52,585 nucleotides of DNA from Cyanothece sp. BG0011 (lineage in GTDB: Bacteria; Cyanobacteriota; Cyanobacteriia; Cyanobacteriales; Microcystaceae), in NCBI RefSeq assembly GCF_003013815.1, contig NZ_PRLH01000190.1, positions 1 through 52,585 on the forward strand, given 5' to 3'. Shown piece by piece: positions 43,745 to 51,325 of this stretch. Position numbers and translations under genes: made by a program. How positions within the stretch are numbered: the first letter of the stretch is position 1; each line of letters opens with the position of its first letter. The notes below the pieces were generated by a model. That model was not told where the DNA came from. It did not search any database and saw only the letters and a list, made by a program, of their open reading frames with translations.

Positions 43745-44503
43745 ATGTTGTCTTTCGATACCCCTCAAATTCCCTCTAACCCCTCTGTTGTTAATACTCA
43801 CCGCATCCTTGTGGTAGAAGATGAAGATGTCATTCGCGATATGATCGTTTTGGCTTTAGAAGATGAAGGCTACGAGATCACCGCCGTGAGTGATGGACGC
43901 AGTGCCTTAAATTTATTACAAGAAGAAAACAAAAATTCCAAGACAACGGAAACAGAATTTGATCTATTAATTCTAGATTTGATGTTACCCCAAGTCAACG
44001 GGTTAGATATCTGCCGTTTATTGCGTTATCGGGGCAATATTATCCCCATTTTGATCCTCAGTGCCAAAGCCAGTGAAACGGACCGTGTCTTAGGCTTAGA
44101 AGTGGGGGCTGATGACTATTTAACCAAACCTTTCAGTATGCGAGAATTAGTGGCTCGTTGTCGGGCTTTGATTCGCCGTCAAAACTTAACCAATTCTTCT
44201 GCTAGTTCGGTAAAACAATTTCGCGATATTACCCTTTATACCCAAGAATGTCGGGTCACCGTGGGAGAGCAAGAAATTAGCCTTTCTCCTAAAGAATATC
44301 GCTTACTCGAACTGTTTATGAGTTATCCCCGTCGGGTTTGGTCACGAGAACAATTAATTGAAGAGATTTGGGGACCTGATTTTTTAGGGGATACTAAAAC
44401 CGTTGATGTTCATATTCGTTGGTTACGGGAAAAATTAGAAAAAGATCCCAGTCAACCAGAATATTTAATTACCGTTCGGGGGTTTGGTTATCGGTTTGGT
44501 TAG
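43745..44503 (+). CDS. OmpR/PhoB-family response regulator
   Basis: 252 residues. Receiver domain at about 20-140: acidic pocket VVEDED, phospho-acceptor Asp78 in LLILDLMLP, Ser106 in ILSAKA and Lys128 in LTKPF. The winged-helix output domain follows (about 155-250): LSPKEYRLLELFMSYPRRVW, SREQLIEEIWG, TVDVHIRWLREKLE, TVRGFGYRFG. It binds DNA as a phosphorylated dimer. No histidine kinase is adjacent, so the signal is unknown. I cannot assign it to a named cyanobacterial regulator. Confidence 0.92.
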   Translation: MLSFDTPQIPSNPSVVNTHRILVVEDEDVIRDMIVLALEDEGYEITAVSDGRSALNLLQEENKNSKTTETEFDLLILDLMLPQVNGLDICRLLRYRGNIIPILILSAKASETDRVLGLEVGADDYLTKPFSMRELVARCRALIRRQNLTNSSASSVKQFRDITLYTQECRVTVGEQEISLSPKEYRLLELFMSYPRRVWSREQLIEEIWGPDFLGDTKTVDVHIRWLREKLEKDPSQPEYLITVRGFGYRFG

Positions 44504-44507
44504 TTGA

Positions 44508-44753
44508 TTATTGCTCCCTTGATAAAATAGCTTCCATTTCCTGAAATTCTGCCAGACTTTTTTCCGCTGCTTCTTGGTCTAAAATACTTAGGGCAAATCC
44601 GACATGAACAATGACATAGTCATCGATTTTCACCTCAGGAACATAAGCTAAACTGACTTCTTTAATCACTCCCCCAAAGCTTACTTTTCCCTTTCTTAAT
44701 AAAGGCTCATCTTCGCTAATACTAACTACTTTTCCAGGAACAGCTAAACACAT
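44508..44753 (-). CDS. hypC: Hydrogenase maturation factor HypC
   Basis: 81 residues starting MCLAVPGKVVSISEDEP; Cys2 is the essential Fe(CN)2CO carrier and the MC-A-P-G-K-V start is diagnostic of HypC/HupF. It hands the active-site iron to the large subunit of [NiFe]-hydrogenase together with HypD. The other hyp genes are not in the window. It lies convergent to the response regulator (4 bp between stops). Confidence 0.95.
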   Translation of the reverse strand: MCLAVPGKVVSISEDEPLLRKGKVSFGGVIKEVSLAYVPEVKIDDYVIVHVGFALSILDQEAAEKSLAEFQEMEAILSREQ

Positions 44754-44868
44754 TTTTTTGTCTCGTTCAATTGAACATTAAACCTTAACACTTTTCTTGT
44801 AACACAGGTTTTCAAAAAAAACTGTAATTAAAGGCTCTAATATCTTATTCTTAATAAGTTTTTAAACA

Positions 44869-44901
44869 AGAAGGCTCTACTTATTTTTAGTAGAGCCTTC
44901 T
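44869..44901 (-). terminator. Terminator of the psaL-psaI operon
   Basis: AGAAGGCTCTACT (44869-44881) and AGTAGAGCCTTCT (44889-44901): perfect 13-bp stem, 7-nt loop, 62 bp after the psaI stop. On the minus strand a T-rich run (TTGTTT) follows. Confidence 0.8.
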
Positions 44902-44962
44902 AGAAAATGGAAAAAACTATTTTAAAGGATCAAAAATGCCTTATTCTCCATTTTCTCTCAAG

Positions 44963-45079
44963 TTAACCCTCTTGTTCAATATAGATAAATAAAAGTCCCA
45001 TGACCACGATTGGCATGAGCCAAGTGACAACGGGAATTAAAATCCAGGGCAAGTAAGAAGCTGCGTAAGCACCATTCAT
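44963..45079 (-). CDS. psaI: Photosystem I subunit VIII
   Basis: 38 residues: [38 protein letters not shown]. One TM helix and the length are exactly those of PsaI, which sits next to PsaL at the trimer interface of PSI. AGGAG lies 9 bp before the ATG (plus-strand ctcct about 45089-45093). It is the second gene of the psaL-psaI operon, 98 bp after psaL. Confidence 0.95.
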   Translation of the reverse strand: MNGAYAASYLPWILIPVVTWLMPIVVMGLLFIYIEQEG

Positions 45080-45176
45080 GTGATTTTTCTCCTGTCAGTT
45101 GTTTTGTGAATTGAGTCAAGCACTTTTGCGAAAATTTGAAATTCTGAAAATCGAATTAAACCGTTTTCAGCGATGG

Positions 45177-45668
45177 TTAGTTAACTAAGCCACGGAAAAT
45201 TGCATCAATACTAGAAAACTTATCCAGCAAGAAATAAGCCATAAAAGCACTGCCTGTGCCACCTAAGAAAAAGCCACTCGCAAAGAGACTCCAACCTTCA
45301 GAGGTTTGCATGGCATCGGTTCCAGGGGCACATTCATTGGCACTCTTGAGAGAAACTAAACCATGAGCATTGAGTCCGATGGTTCCGATAATAACGATGG
45401 CAACTGCTGTTAAGAAGGCAGCTAAATAGGGATCGGCCGGAAAATCACGGTTAGTCCCGAAAACCACTTCAGGCCCAACTAAGAAATAACCATGAGCCAG
45501 GCCAACTTCTAAACCCCGTGCAAGAGGAGAAAGTCCTTTACGATAAATGGGTAGATTGTTGATGAAAGCTCTTGTAAAGCCAGAGTCAGAGATAGGGGTT
45601 GACAAATGACCAACAAAGGGGTCATCTTTGTAGGCTTTAACCATCTGGGTGTATCCAGTTTCTGCCAT
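45177..45668 (-). CDS. psaL: Photosystem I subunit XI, psaI-linked copy with atypical loop
   Basis: 163 residues. KDDPFVGHLSTPISDSGFTR, FINNLPIYRKGLSPLARGLE, VGLAHGYFLVGP and the C-terminal IDAIFRGLVN are typical PsaL. Three TM helices. The segment after the first helix is unusual: it reads GPEVVFGTNRDFPADPYL where ordinary cyanobacterial PsaL has a GPWTLLGPLR-like loop, and a Cys-containing stretch (SANECAPGTDAMQTSEGW) follows the second helix. PsaL links PSI monomers into trimers or tetramers. Transcribed with psaI; a second psaL lies divergently 227 bp away. Confidence 0.93.
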   Translation of the reverse strand: MAETGYTQMVKAYKDDPFVGHLSTPISDSGFTRAFINNLPIYRKGLSPLARGLEVGLAHGYFLVGPEVVFGTNRDFPADPYLAAFLTAVAIVIIGTIGLNAHGLVSLKSANECAPGTDAMQTSEGWSLFASGFFLGGTGSAFMAYFLLDKFSSIDAIFRGLVN

Positions 45669-45895
45669 TGTTCTTGAGTCCTCCTAATTTGGGTGAATAA
45701 GATAGCTTGACTTGTAAGATTACATTTTAGGCAAGTAAGGGACAAGGGAAGGTTAATTTTGCCTTTAACGTAAAAAAAATTCATTAATTTTTGTATCTAA
45801 GTAAAGATTCTTTACATTTTGACCTGAAAAGGAACAAGAAAAGCGGTAAAGTTAAGAACTGGTAAGCAATCATCACAATCAAACAATTGATCATA
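45669..45895. promoter_or_regulatory. Divergent promoter region between the two psaL genes
   Basis: A 227-bp AT-rich region serves both psaL genes. TTTACATT at 45811-45818 and ATTACATT near 45719 resemble half-sites of the HLR1 element (RpaB, high-light control), each without a convincing second half. The region also contains the short dyad GTAAAGATTCTTTAC. Confidence 0.35.
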
Positions 45896-46345
45896 ATGGA
45901 TATTATTAAACCGGGTGGAGATCCTCAAATCGGCAATTTAGCCACTCCCGTTAATTCTTCGAGGTTGTCTCTGGCGTTTATCAGAAATTTACCAGCTTAT
46001 CGCCAAGGATTATCCCCTCATCGTCGTGGGTTAGAAGTGGGGATGGCTCACGGTTACTTTCTCTATGGACCGTTTGCTCTTCTCGGTCCTTTGCGTAACA
46101 CTGACTACGCAAGCACGGCGGGTTTATTATCGGCCGTTGCGCTCATCTCTATTTTAACGATTGCTTTATCTTTATATGCTTCGGTGGACGTAAGCAAACC
46201 AGTAGAAACCTTAACCACTCCGGAGGTTCCTGAAGAGTTCGCCACCTCTGTGGGTTGGGGGGAATTTGCTAATGGTTTCTTTATTGGTGGTTTAGGGGGA
46301 GTGGTTTTTGCCTATCTTCTCGTTAAACTCCCATTTTTGACCTAG
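45896..46345 (+). CDS. Second PsaL-like protein, short C-terminus
   Basis: 149 residues from the ATG at 45896; a TTG 9 bp earlier is less likely. LATPVNSSRLSLAFIRNLPA, YRQGLSPHRRGLEVGMAHGY, FLYGPFALLGPLRNTDYAS and FANGFFIGGLGGVVFAYLL are clear PsaL, and its first loop (LLGPLR) is closer to standard PsaL than that of the neighbour. It ends YLLVKLPFLT, lacking the IFRGL(F/V)N tail that reaches the trimer centre. Possibly a PSI variant under particular light or nutrient conditions. Followed by tandem hairpins. Confidence 0.9.
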   Translation: MDIIKPGGDPQIGNLATPVNSSRLSLAFIRNLPAYRQGLSPHRRGLEVGMAHGYFLYGPFALLGPLRNTDYASTAGLLSAVALISILTIALSLYASVDVSKPVETLTTPEVPEEFATSVGWGEFANGFFIGGLGGVVFAYLLVKLPFLT

Positions 46346-46367
46346 TGCAAAAATCTTAGGTTTCACG

Positions 46368-46427
46368 TTTTGTTTAGGGGTGAATCCCTAAACAAAAATC
46401 AACAGTTCGGACAACACTGTTGATTTT
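46368..46427 (+). terminator. Two overlapping hairpins after the second psaL
   Basis: TTTTGTTTAGGG (46368-46379) pairs with CCCTAAACAAAA (46386-46397), 12 bp. AAAATCAACAG (46395-46405) pairs with CTGTTGATTTT (46417-46427), 11 bp, followed by T-rich sequence. They share three A, so only one can fully form. Probably the terminator of the second psaL. Confidence 0.65.
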
Positions 46428-46483
46428 AAGCAAGGATATGGGGATGTTTTGTTGAATGGTAAGGTTAACTGTATTCGCAACAT

Positions 46484-46849
46484 TTAAGCCATATTTTGAA
46501 GTTCTTGTGAGGATAAGCTATCAATGATGCTTGAAGGTTCATTTTGGTCTTGATATTTGATCAAGTTCGCTAATTCCTGTAATTGACTGATGGCTTCTGC
46601 TCCTTCTAATTTCATTAATTCGCGATCGTCTCGCATTTCAGTCCAGGTAATCCCATAGTCAGATACTAGAAATCGGATCAAGTGATCTTTGCCTAAACTT
46701 ACCATAAATGAGGCACTGTTCATTTCCCCACCACAGGTATAGCAAGAAGCTAAATAACCGCGATTTTCTAGGACAATAGCTAATGCTTGTAGGTTCATTA
46801 CTAAATCCTTAACAAAATCACGATGCTGTTGAGCTAATCGAGTAAACAC
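46484..46849 (-). CDS. DUF1815 family protein
   Basis: 121 residues from a GTG at 46849, preceded at 7 bp by a perfect AGGAGG, which decides the start over an upstream in-frame GTG. TRLAQQHRDFVKDLVMNLQA, ASCYTCGGEMNSASFMVSLG, DYGITWTEMRDDRELM are the conserved blocks of this cyanobacterial family; the CxxC might bind metal. The function is unknown. Monocistronic. Confidence 0.88.
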   Translation of the reverse strand: MFTRLAQQHRDFVKDLVMNLQALAIVLENRGYLASCYTCGGEMNSASFMVSLGKDHLIRFLVSDYGITWTEMRDDRELMKLEGAEAISQLQELANLIKYQDQNEPSSIIDSLSSQELQNMA

Positions 46850-47296
46850 GTCTTTTCCTCCTGATAACACTCCTCATTATAAAACTTTAATACTTTTTTA
46901 AGATTGTAATTTAGCGATTAAAGATGCAATTTAATATAAGGAAGAACAATTGATAAGCTGGACTCATCATCAACTAGGCTAACCTAGTTTTTCTTAATTG
47001 CCTAGTATCAAGAGTTACACTATGAAAATTGTCCTAATCTCTTTAGATTTGAAGTAATAGCAATTTTTTTCTCTAAGTCGCTTCATACCTAAGTTTTCAA
47101 AAAATTTAACAAGAATTTTTATCGTAACATCTCCGCCAAAAAGTTTACATTTATTATTCTTATAATTAAGATTGATGAAGATAATTGTTCAATTAACCTT
47201 TCCTTAATCACTTGGCAAATTTAGCGTCTCTTGCTAAGCTCTATCGGTAATTAGTCAAAAATATAACAGAATCCTTTGTGTGGTGTGGAGGCGTTC
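46850..47296. other. 447-bp gap without gene; contains one hairpin
   Basis: No open frame of note. AACTAGG-CTAA-CCTAGTT at 46972-46989 is a hairpin followed by TTTTT on the plus strand, yet no plus-strand gene lies before it. It could end a small RNA starting after 46850, or be fortuitous. Confidence 0.35.
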
Positions 47297-47500
47297 ATGA
47301 AAGTATCTAATTCTCGTCCTTGGTTATTTATCCTAGAGTTTCTCTTGCTCACCAATGCGATCGCCATAGCGGCCGGTGTGGGGTTTGGTGCAGCATTACG
47401 TTTAAACAAACCAGAAGAACCGGGAGCAACGATATTCCATTCTGAACAATCGTTTCCTCCCCGTCAAGATTGGCCCGTGGGGAAGTCTTCTCAACCTTAA
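47297..47500 (+). CDS. Small single-TM conserved-type protein
   Basis: 67 residues from ATG 47297 (MKVSNSRPWLFILEFLLLTN), chosen because GGAGG lies 5 bp upstream; a start further up is not needed. One TM helix (about 8-32), then ALRLNKPEEPGATIFHSEQSFPPRQDWP on the other side of the membrane. The layout is that of small thylakoid or plasma-membrane proteins of cyanobacteria; I do not recognise the family. It precedes ycf51 by 60 bp and may share its transcript. Confidence 0.7.
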   Translation: MKVSNSRPWLFILEFLLLTNAIAIAAGVGFGAALRLNKPEEPGATIFHSEQSFPPRQDWPVGKSSQP

Positions 47501-47560
47501 AACAGAATAAGCCCTTAATTTGAGCTAAAATATGGGGATGTAATCAATCATTTATTACTG

Positions 47561-48097
47561 ATGGAAACATTAACATCCCTTGGTTTTTCAACCTATACAC
47601 AATGGTCTATTATTGCCACTGTTGTCTTTTTCTTATTAGCTATTGTTGGTTTTATCTTTAAGTGGGGAATTCGGTTTCGATTAGTAGGAATTACTGGTTT
47701 TATGATCGTCCTAACCGTAGGATTATTTGGCTTGGGATTAGGTTTATTTGAACGCACAGAAATTCCTGGAGCGGTTCGTTTTTCTCGTGTCTATGATAAT
47801 GGAGGGAATCAAGTTGTCATTGTGGTTAAACCTTCTATTACAGAAACCGAATTAGAAGCGACGTTAAAACAAGCGGCTAATGATTATTTTTCCTATGGAA
47901 GAACAGCAGGAGCAGATAATCAATTAACCATTCGGGCCCGGACATTAGTCCATCCAGAATCGGGTAAAAGTTTACCTTTATATATCGGCCAAGTCAAGCG
48001 ATCGCTATCCATGAGAGAGGATGAAAATATGGACATTGATATTGATAAAAAGCAAATGCAAGAGTTATCTAAATATCAAGACACTGTTAAGGGTTAA
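47561..48097 (+). CDS. ycf51: Ycf51 family protein
   Basis: 178 residues. Two TM helices near the N-terminus (WSIIATVVFFLLAIVGFIF, RLVGITGFMIVLTVGLFGL), then RFSRVYDNGGNQVVIVVKPS and the tail NMDIDIDKKQMQELSKYQ. This is Ycf51 (DUF2518), present in cyanobacteria and some algal plastids; role unknown. The gene overlaps the convergent secreted-protein gene by 11 bp at the 3' ends. Confidence 0.88.
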   Translation: METLTSLGFSTYTQWSIIATVVFFLLAIVGFIFKWGIRFRLVGITGFMIVLTVGLFGLGLGLFERTEIPGAVRFSRVYDNGGNQVVIVVKPSITETELEATLKQAANDYFSYGRTAGADNQLTIRARTLVHPESGKSLPLYIGQVKRSLSMREDENMDIDIDKKQMQELSKYQDTVKG

Positions 48098-50390
48098 TGG
48101 TAGATAAGCGAATTCTATCTTGATCAAAAGTAATCTTTTGTTCTCCGATTTCAACCTTGGCTGTCATCCCCGATCCTGTAATGTTTAACGAGGGTGGGGA
48201 TTTTTTTTGCACTGTCATAATAACAAAAAATTCTTCTCCTCCTCTGGCGATAATTTTAGTGCCTTCTTCAGTTTTTTCTGTCGTAATATTGACCGATTTG
48301 GGGACAATAAAGGTTCCTTTCAGGGTTGCTTGAGTTTCACCTTGGATCAGAAAACTATTATTATCAACGGTTACCTTTCCTGGGGTGTGCATTATCCATA
48401 CTTTTTCTTTAAACTCTTCAGCTTGATTGTTACCAATAAAACGATCAACTAACACAAATAAACCAGGAACTCCTGAAGCATTACTATAATCTACAGCAAA
48501 AGAACGTAAACCAGCAATTCCGACGGGGGGTTTGCTATTTTTGCGCCAATTGGTATTAGTTTGTAGGGTAACAATTCCTGATCCATCAGGATTAGAAACA
48601 AAAAAGAGGGGTTTAGCGGTTTTCCACGGGGAACTTTTAGGTAAAATAACTACATTTTCTTCTTGCCATTTTGTGGTAGATTCACCCGCTTTTGCCCAAG
48701 TTTCTCCTAATCCAGAAATGCGAAAACTTCCCACATCAGGGAAATGCCAAGTCCCTCCGATTTGTTCTTTTTTTAAGTAAATATTAGCGACAAAATCATC
48801 TTCATTTTTCCATTGATTTCTAAAATTATAGAAACCTTTTTTCTGATCAACAAAATTATAGTTAAAGAGTTTAATAGGATTTTGAGGATTATTATCCTTA
48901 TTTTTACTATAAAAAGTCAAGATAAAAGGAGCATAATGAGGTAGAGTAATCCCGAAAGTTTGATCACCTTTTAATCCTGAATATTGTTCAAAAATTGGAA
49001 CAATTCCTGGCAGAAATTCTTGAGGAAGAGTAACTAAACCTGCGGCAAAAATAGCCGATCCTGCATAGTGACGATGTCTTCCATAAGCAGTAATCTTTAA
49101 CTTATTATTATCAGGGATCATTCGCATTAAATAATGGGGTAAAATCCATTGAGCCGGTGAACCTTTAACTAAGTCTTTTCCCATTATATTCTTATAAGCT
49201 TGTAAAAAAGGAAATACTGTTAAAATTAAGGGTTCTGTTGTGTAGTGATCCCCTTCACTTCCGAAACCATAATTACCCAAAGCAGTGGTAAAATATCGTT
49301 TAATATTACGTTCGGCAGTCCTCATATAATGATATATTTCATCATTAGATAGATTGGGTTCATTTAAAATAGCTAAAGCAGCTAATCCGGCGGCACTTCT
49401 TGCTCTTGCATTCCAGTTACTGCCGGCATTACTATTCCAACCATTATTAGGAGAATCTCCTTTAACTAATTGTTCCGTTTGGGCTGCTAACCAACGGGTT
49501 ACAGTGGTTATTTTTTCTTGATCCCAGAGAGGATAACAAAAGTCATAAGCTAAAGCAACACCTGTTACAATAGGAGACTGTTCTAATAATCTTTTGCCAG
49601 GATTTTCTATCGATTTTTTTACTATTTTCCATCCCTTTTCAGCGAGTTCTTGATCATTATTAATTAAAGCTAAAAAACAGTATCCAGAACCATGATAACC
49701 ACCAGTTGGCACATATCCATTATAATAAATAGGCTTTTCTAAATTATCTTTTAGTTGTTTGATAATAGCTTGTCCTTCTGGGGTTTTAACGGCTTCTTTT
49801 ACCGATGGTAATTGATGCTTACGAAAGACAAGACGCGGATGTTCTTGAACCGTTACAGGTTGATGATTATTAATAGGAACTGGCCAAAAGGGTTGAATGT
49901 TACCAGTGACACTACCTTGTAAAAATTTTTGATTATATTTTCCTTGATAACTGCCAATAATTTTGTCTTTATGAGGAACTAAATCAATCTGATAAACTGC
50001 TGGTGATATTTTTGTATCCCAAGGATGAGAGCGAATATTCATGGTGATTTTTAATTGCCATGCTTCCTGAGAGGTTTTAGTTTTAATCTCCTTAATTGTT
50101 AATTGTTCTAAGTTATTTTTTTCTATGCTTCCTTGATGATCAACATCTTGATTAAATTTTTTTGCATATCCCCAAACTTCAGGTTCACATTTACCTTGAT
50201 TACAGACTAAATCCAGGGTAATATTTTGATAAACAGGTTTTTCTTCCCATAATTTCCAAACCCCATGTTTTAAAGTTAAATGAATATTACCAGAAAGTTT
50301 TTTAATGTCAAAAGAATGTAAAATAGGAGCGTTAGAACCTTTCAATAAGAAAAGGATAAACGGTAATAGGATTAAATAACGTTGTTTCAT
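48087..50390 (-). CDS. Secreted heparinase II/III- or alginate-lyase-like protein
   Basis: About 767 residues from ATG 50390 (signal peptide KQRYLILLPFILFLLKGSNA). Residues about 25-185 form an unknown beta domain. From HPRLVFRKHQLPSVKEAV on, the sequence has the start of heparinase/alginate-lyase superfamily proteins, followed by an alpha/alpha-toroid: GWNSNAGSNWNARARSAAGL, FGSEGDHYTTEPLI, ITAYGRHRHYAGS, and a beta-sandwich C-terminal half (NIYLKKEQIGGTWHFPDVGS). The Asn/His/Tyr in these blocks would be the lyase residues. A role in trimming extracellular polysaccharide is likely but the substrate is unknown. Confidence 0.72.
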   Translation of the reverse strand: MKQRYLILLPFILFLLKGSNAPILHSFDIKKLSGNIHLTLKHGVWKLWEEKPVYQNITLDLVCNQGKCEPEVWGYAKKFNQDVDHQGSIEKNNLEQLTIKEIKTKTSQEAWQLKITMNIRSHPWDTKISPAVYQIDLVPHKDKIIGSYQGKYNQKFLQGSVTGNIQPFWPVPINNHQPVTVQEHPRLVFRKHQLPSVKEAVKTPEGQAIIKQLKDNLEKPIYYNGYVPTGGYHGSGYCFLALINNDQELAEKGWKIVKKSIENPGKRLLEQSPIVTGVALAYDFCYPLWDQEKITTVTRWLAAQTEQLVKGDSPNNGWNSNAGSNWNARARSAAGLAALAILNEPNLSNDEIYHYMRTAERNIKRYFTTALGNYGFGSEGDHYTTEPLILTVFPFLQAYKNIMGKDLVKGSPAQWILPHYLMRMIPDNNKLKITAYGRHRHYAGSAIFAAGLVTLPQEFLPGIVPIFEQYSGLKGDQTFGITLPHYAPFILTFYSKNKDNNPQNPIKLFNYNFVDQKKGFYNFRNQWKNEDDFVANIYLKKEQIGGTWHFPDVGSFRISGLGETWAKAGESTTKWQEENVVILPKSSPWKTAKPLFFVSNPDGSGIVTLQTNTNWRKNSKPPVGIAGLRSFAVDYSNASGVPGLFVLVDRFIGNNQAEEFKEKVWIMHTPGKVTVDNNSFLIQGETQATLKGTFIVPKSVNITTEKTEEGTKIIARGGEEFFVIMTVQKKSPPSLNITGSGMTAKVEIGEQKITFDQDRIRLSTINP

Positions 50391-50563
50391 TGAATTTGGG
50401 AAGGGCAAGAAAAAGTTGGAAAACAATAAAATAGATAGTAGAGGGTGTACAAAAACGGTACAATAGATTATAGTTATCTATACCCTAAGTATAGAGAATT
50501 TTGATCATATTATAGAGCAGATTGATAGTTGTTCTGAGCAGCTTAGATATTATTAGGTCATTT

Positions 50564-51193
50564 ATGAATCAACAATCATCATTAAATCATCCTATTGTTG
50601 AAGAAAGTTTTAAAATTATTGATCGAGAAATTGGTCAACATAATCTGAATTTATTAGAATATCAAATTGCTCGGAGAGTTATCCATTCAACGGCGGATTT
50701 TGAGTTTATTAAGCTACTTAAATTTAGTCCTAATTCCATTAATATTGCCGTTGATGCTTTGAGACATCAAACCCCTATTATTACAGACGTAACAATGGTA
50801 AAACAGGGGATTGTTAATTTAGTCGGTAAAACTTTCAAAAATCCTCTGATTACAGCTATAGAAAAAGCCACTTATCCCCTTCCTGGAAAAACCCGAACCG
50901 AAACCGGTTTATTAGAATGTTATCAACAATATCCCCACGGAATTTATGTCATTGGTAATGCTCCCACTGCCTTACTTGCTTTGTGTCAACAAATTAAAGA
51001 AAAAAAGCTTAAACCCAGTTTAATTATTGGTGTACCTGTTGGCTTTGTTTCTGTATTAGAATCAAAAAAGACCTTAGAACAAATTGATGTGCCTCAAATT
51101 CGTGTAGAAGGTAGAAAAGGAGGTTCATCCGTTGCTGCTGCTATTATTAATGCTTTGCTCGTTTTAGCTTGGGAAAATGACGTTAAACCTTAA
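50564..51193 (+). CDS. cobH: Precorrin-8X methylmutase
   Basis: 209 residues from ATG 50564; an upstream frame to 50522 is not family-like. VEESFKIIDREIG, RRVIHSTADFEF (catalytic His41), ITDVTMVKQGI and IGNAPTALLAL match CobH/CbiC, and GRKGGSSVAAAIINALL is the conserved C-terminal loop. It moves the C11 methyl to C12 to give hydrogenobyrinic or cobyrinic acid in cobalamin (pseudocobalamin) synthesis. No other cob genes are adjacent. Confidence 0.95.
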   Translation: MNQQSSLNHPIVEESFKIIDREIGQHNLNLLEYQIARRVIHSTADFEFIKLLKFSPNSINIAVDALRHQTPIITDVTMVKQGIVNLVGKTFKNPLITAIEKATYPLPGKTRTETGLLECYQQYPHGIYVIGNAPTALLALCQQIKEKKLKPSLIIGVPVGFVSVLESKKTLEQIDVPQIRVEGRKGGSSVAAAIINALLVLAWENDVKP

Positions 51194-51325
51194 AATAATT
51201 TAAAATAAATGAATAATTTTTGAAAACTTGATTATTATTACTAGCAAGTATTTTAGATTTTTCAAGAATAATAAATACACTTAAGAGAGTGATGCTTTAG
51301 AGCAAAAAATGGTGAAAATAAAACA

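Noticed and set aside
45669-45895. Full HLR1 (RpaB) sites between the psaL genes
   Set aside because: Only half-sites such as TTTACATT are visible; the second half with the correct spacing is missing.
47276-47296. Longer N-terminus of the small TM protein
   Set aside because: GGAGG lies directly before the ATG at 47297, inside the proposed extension.
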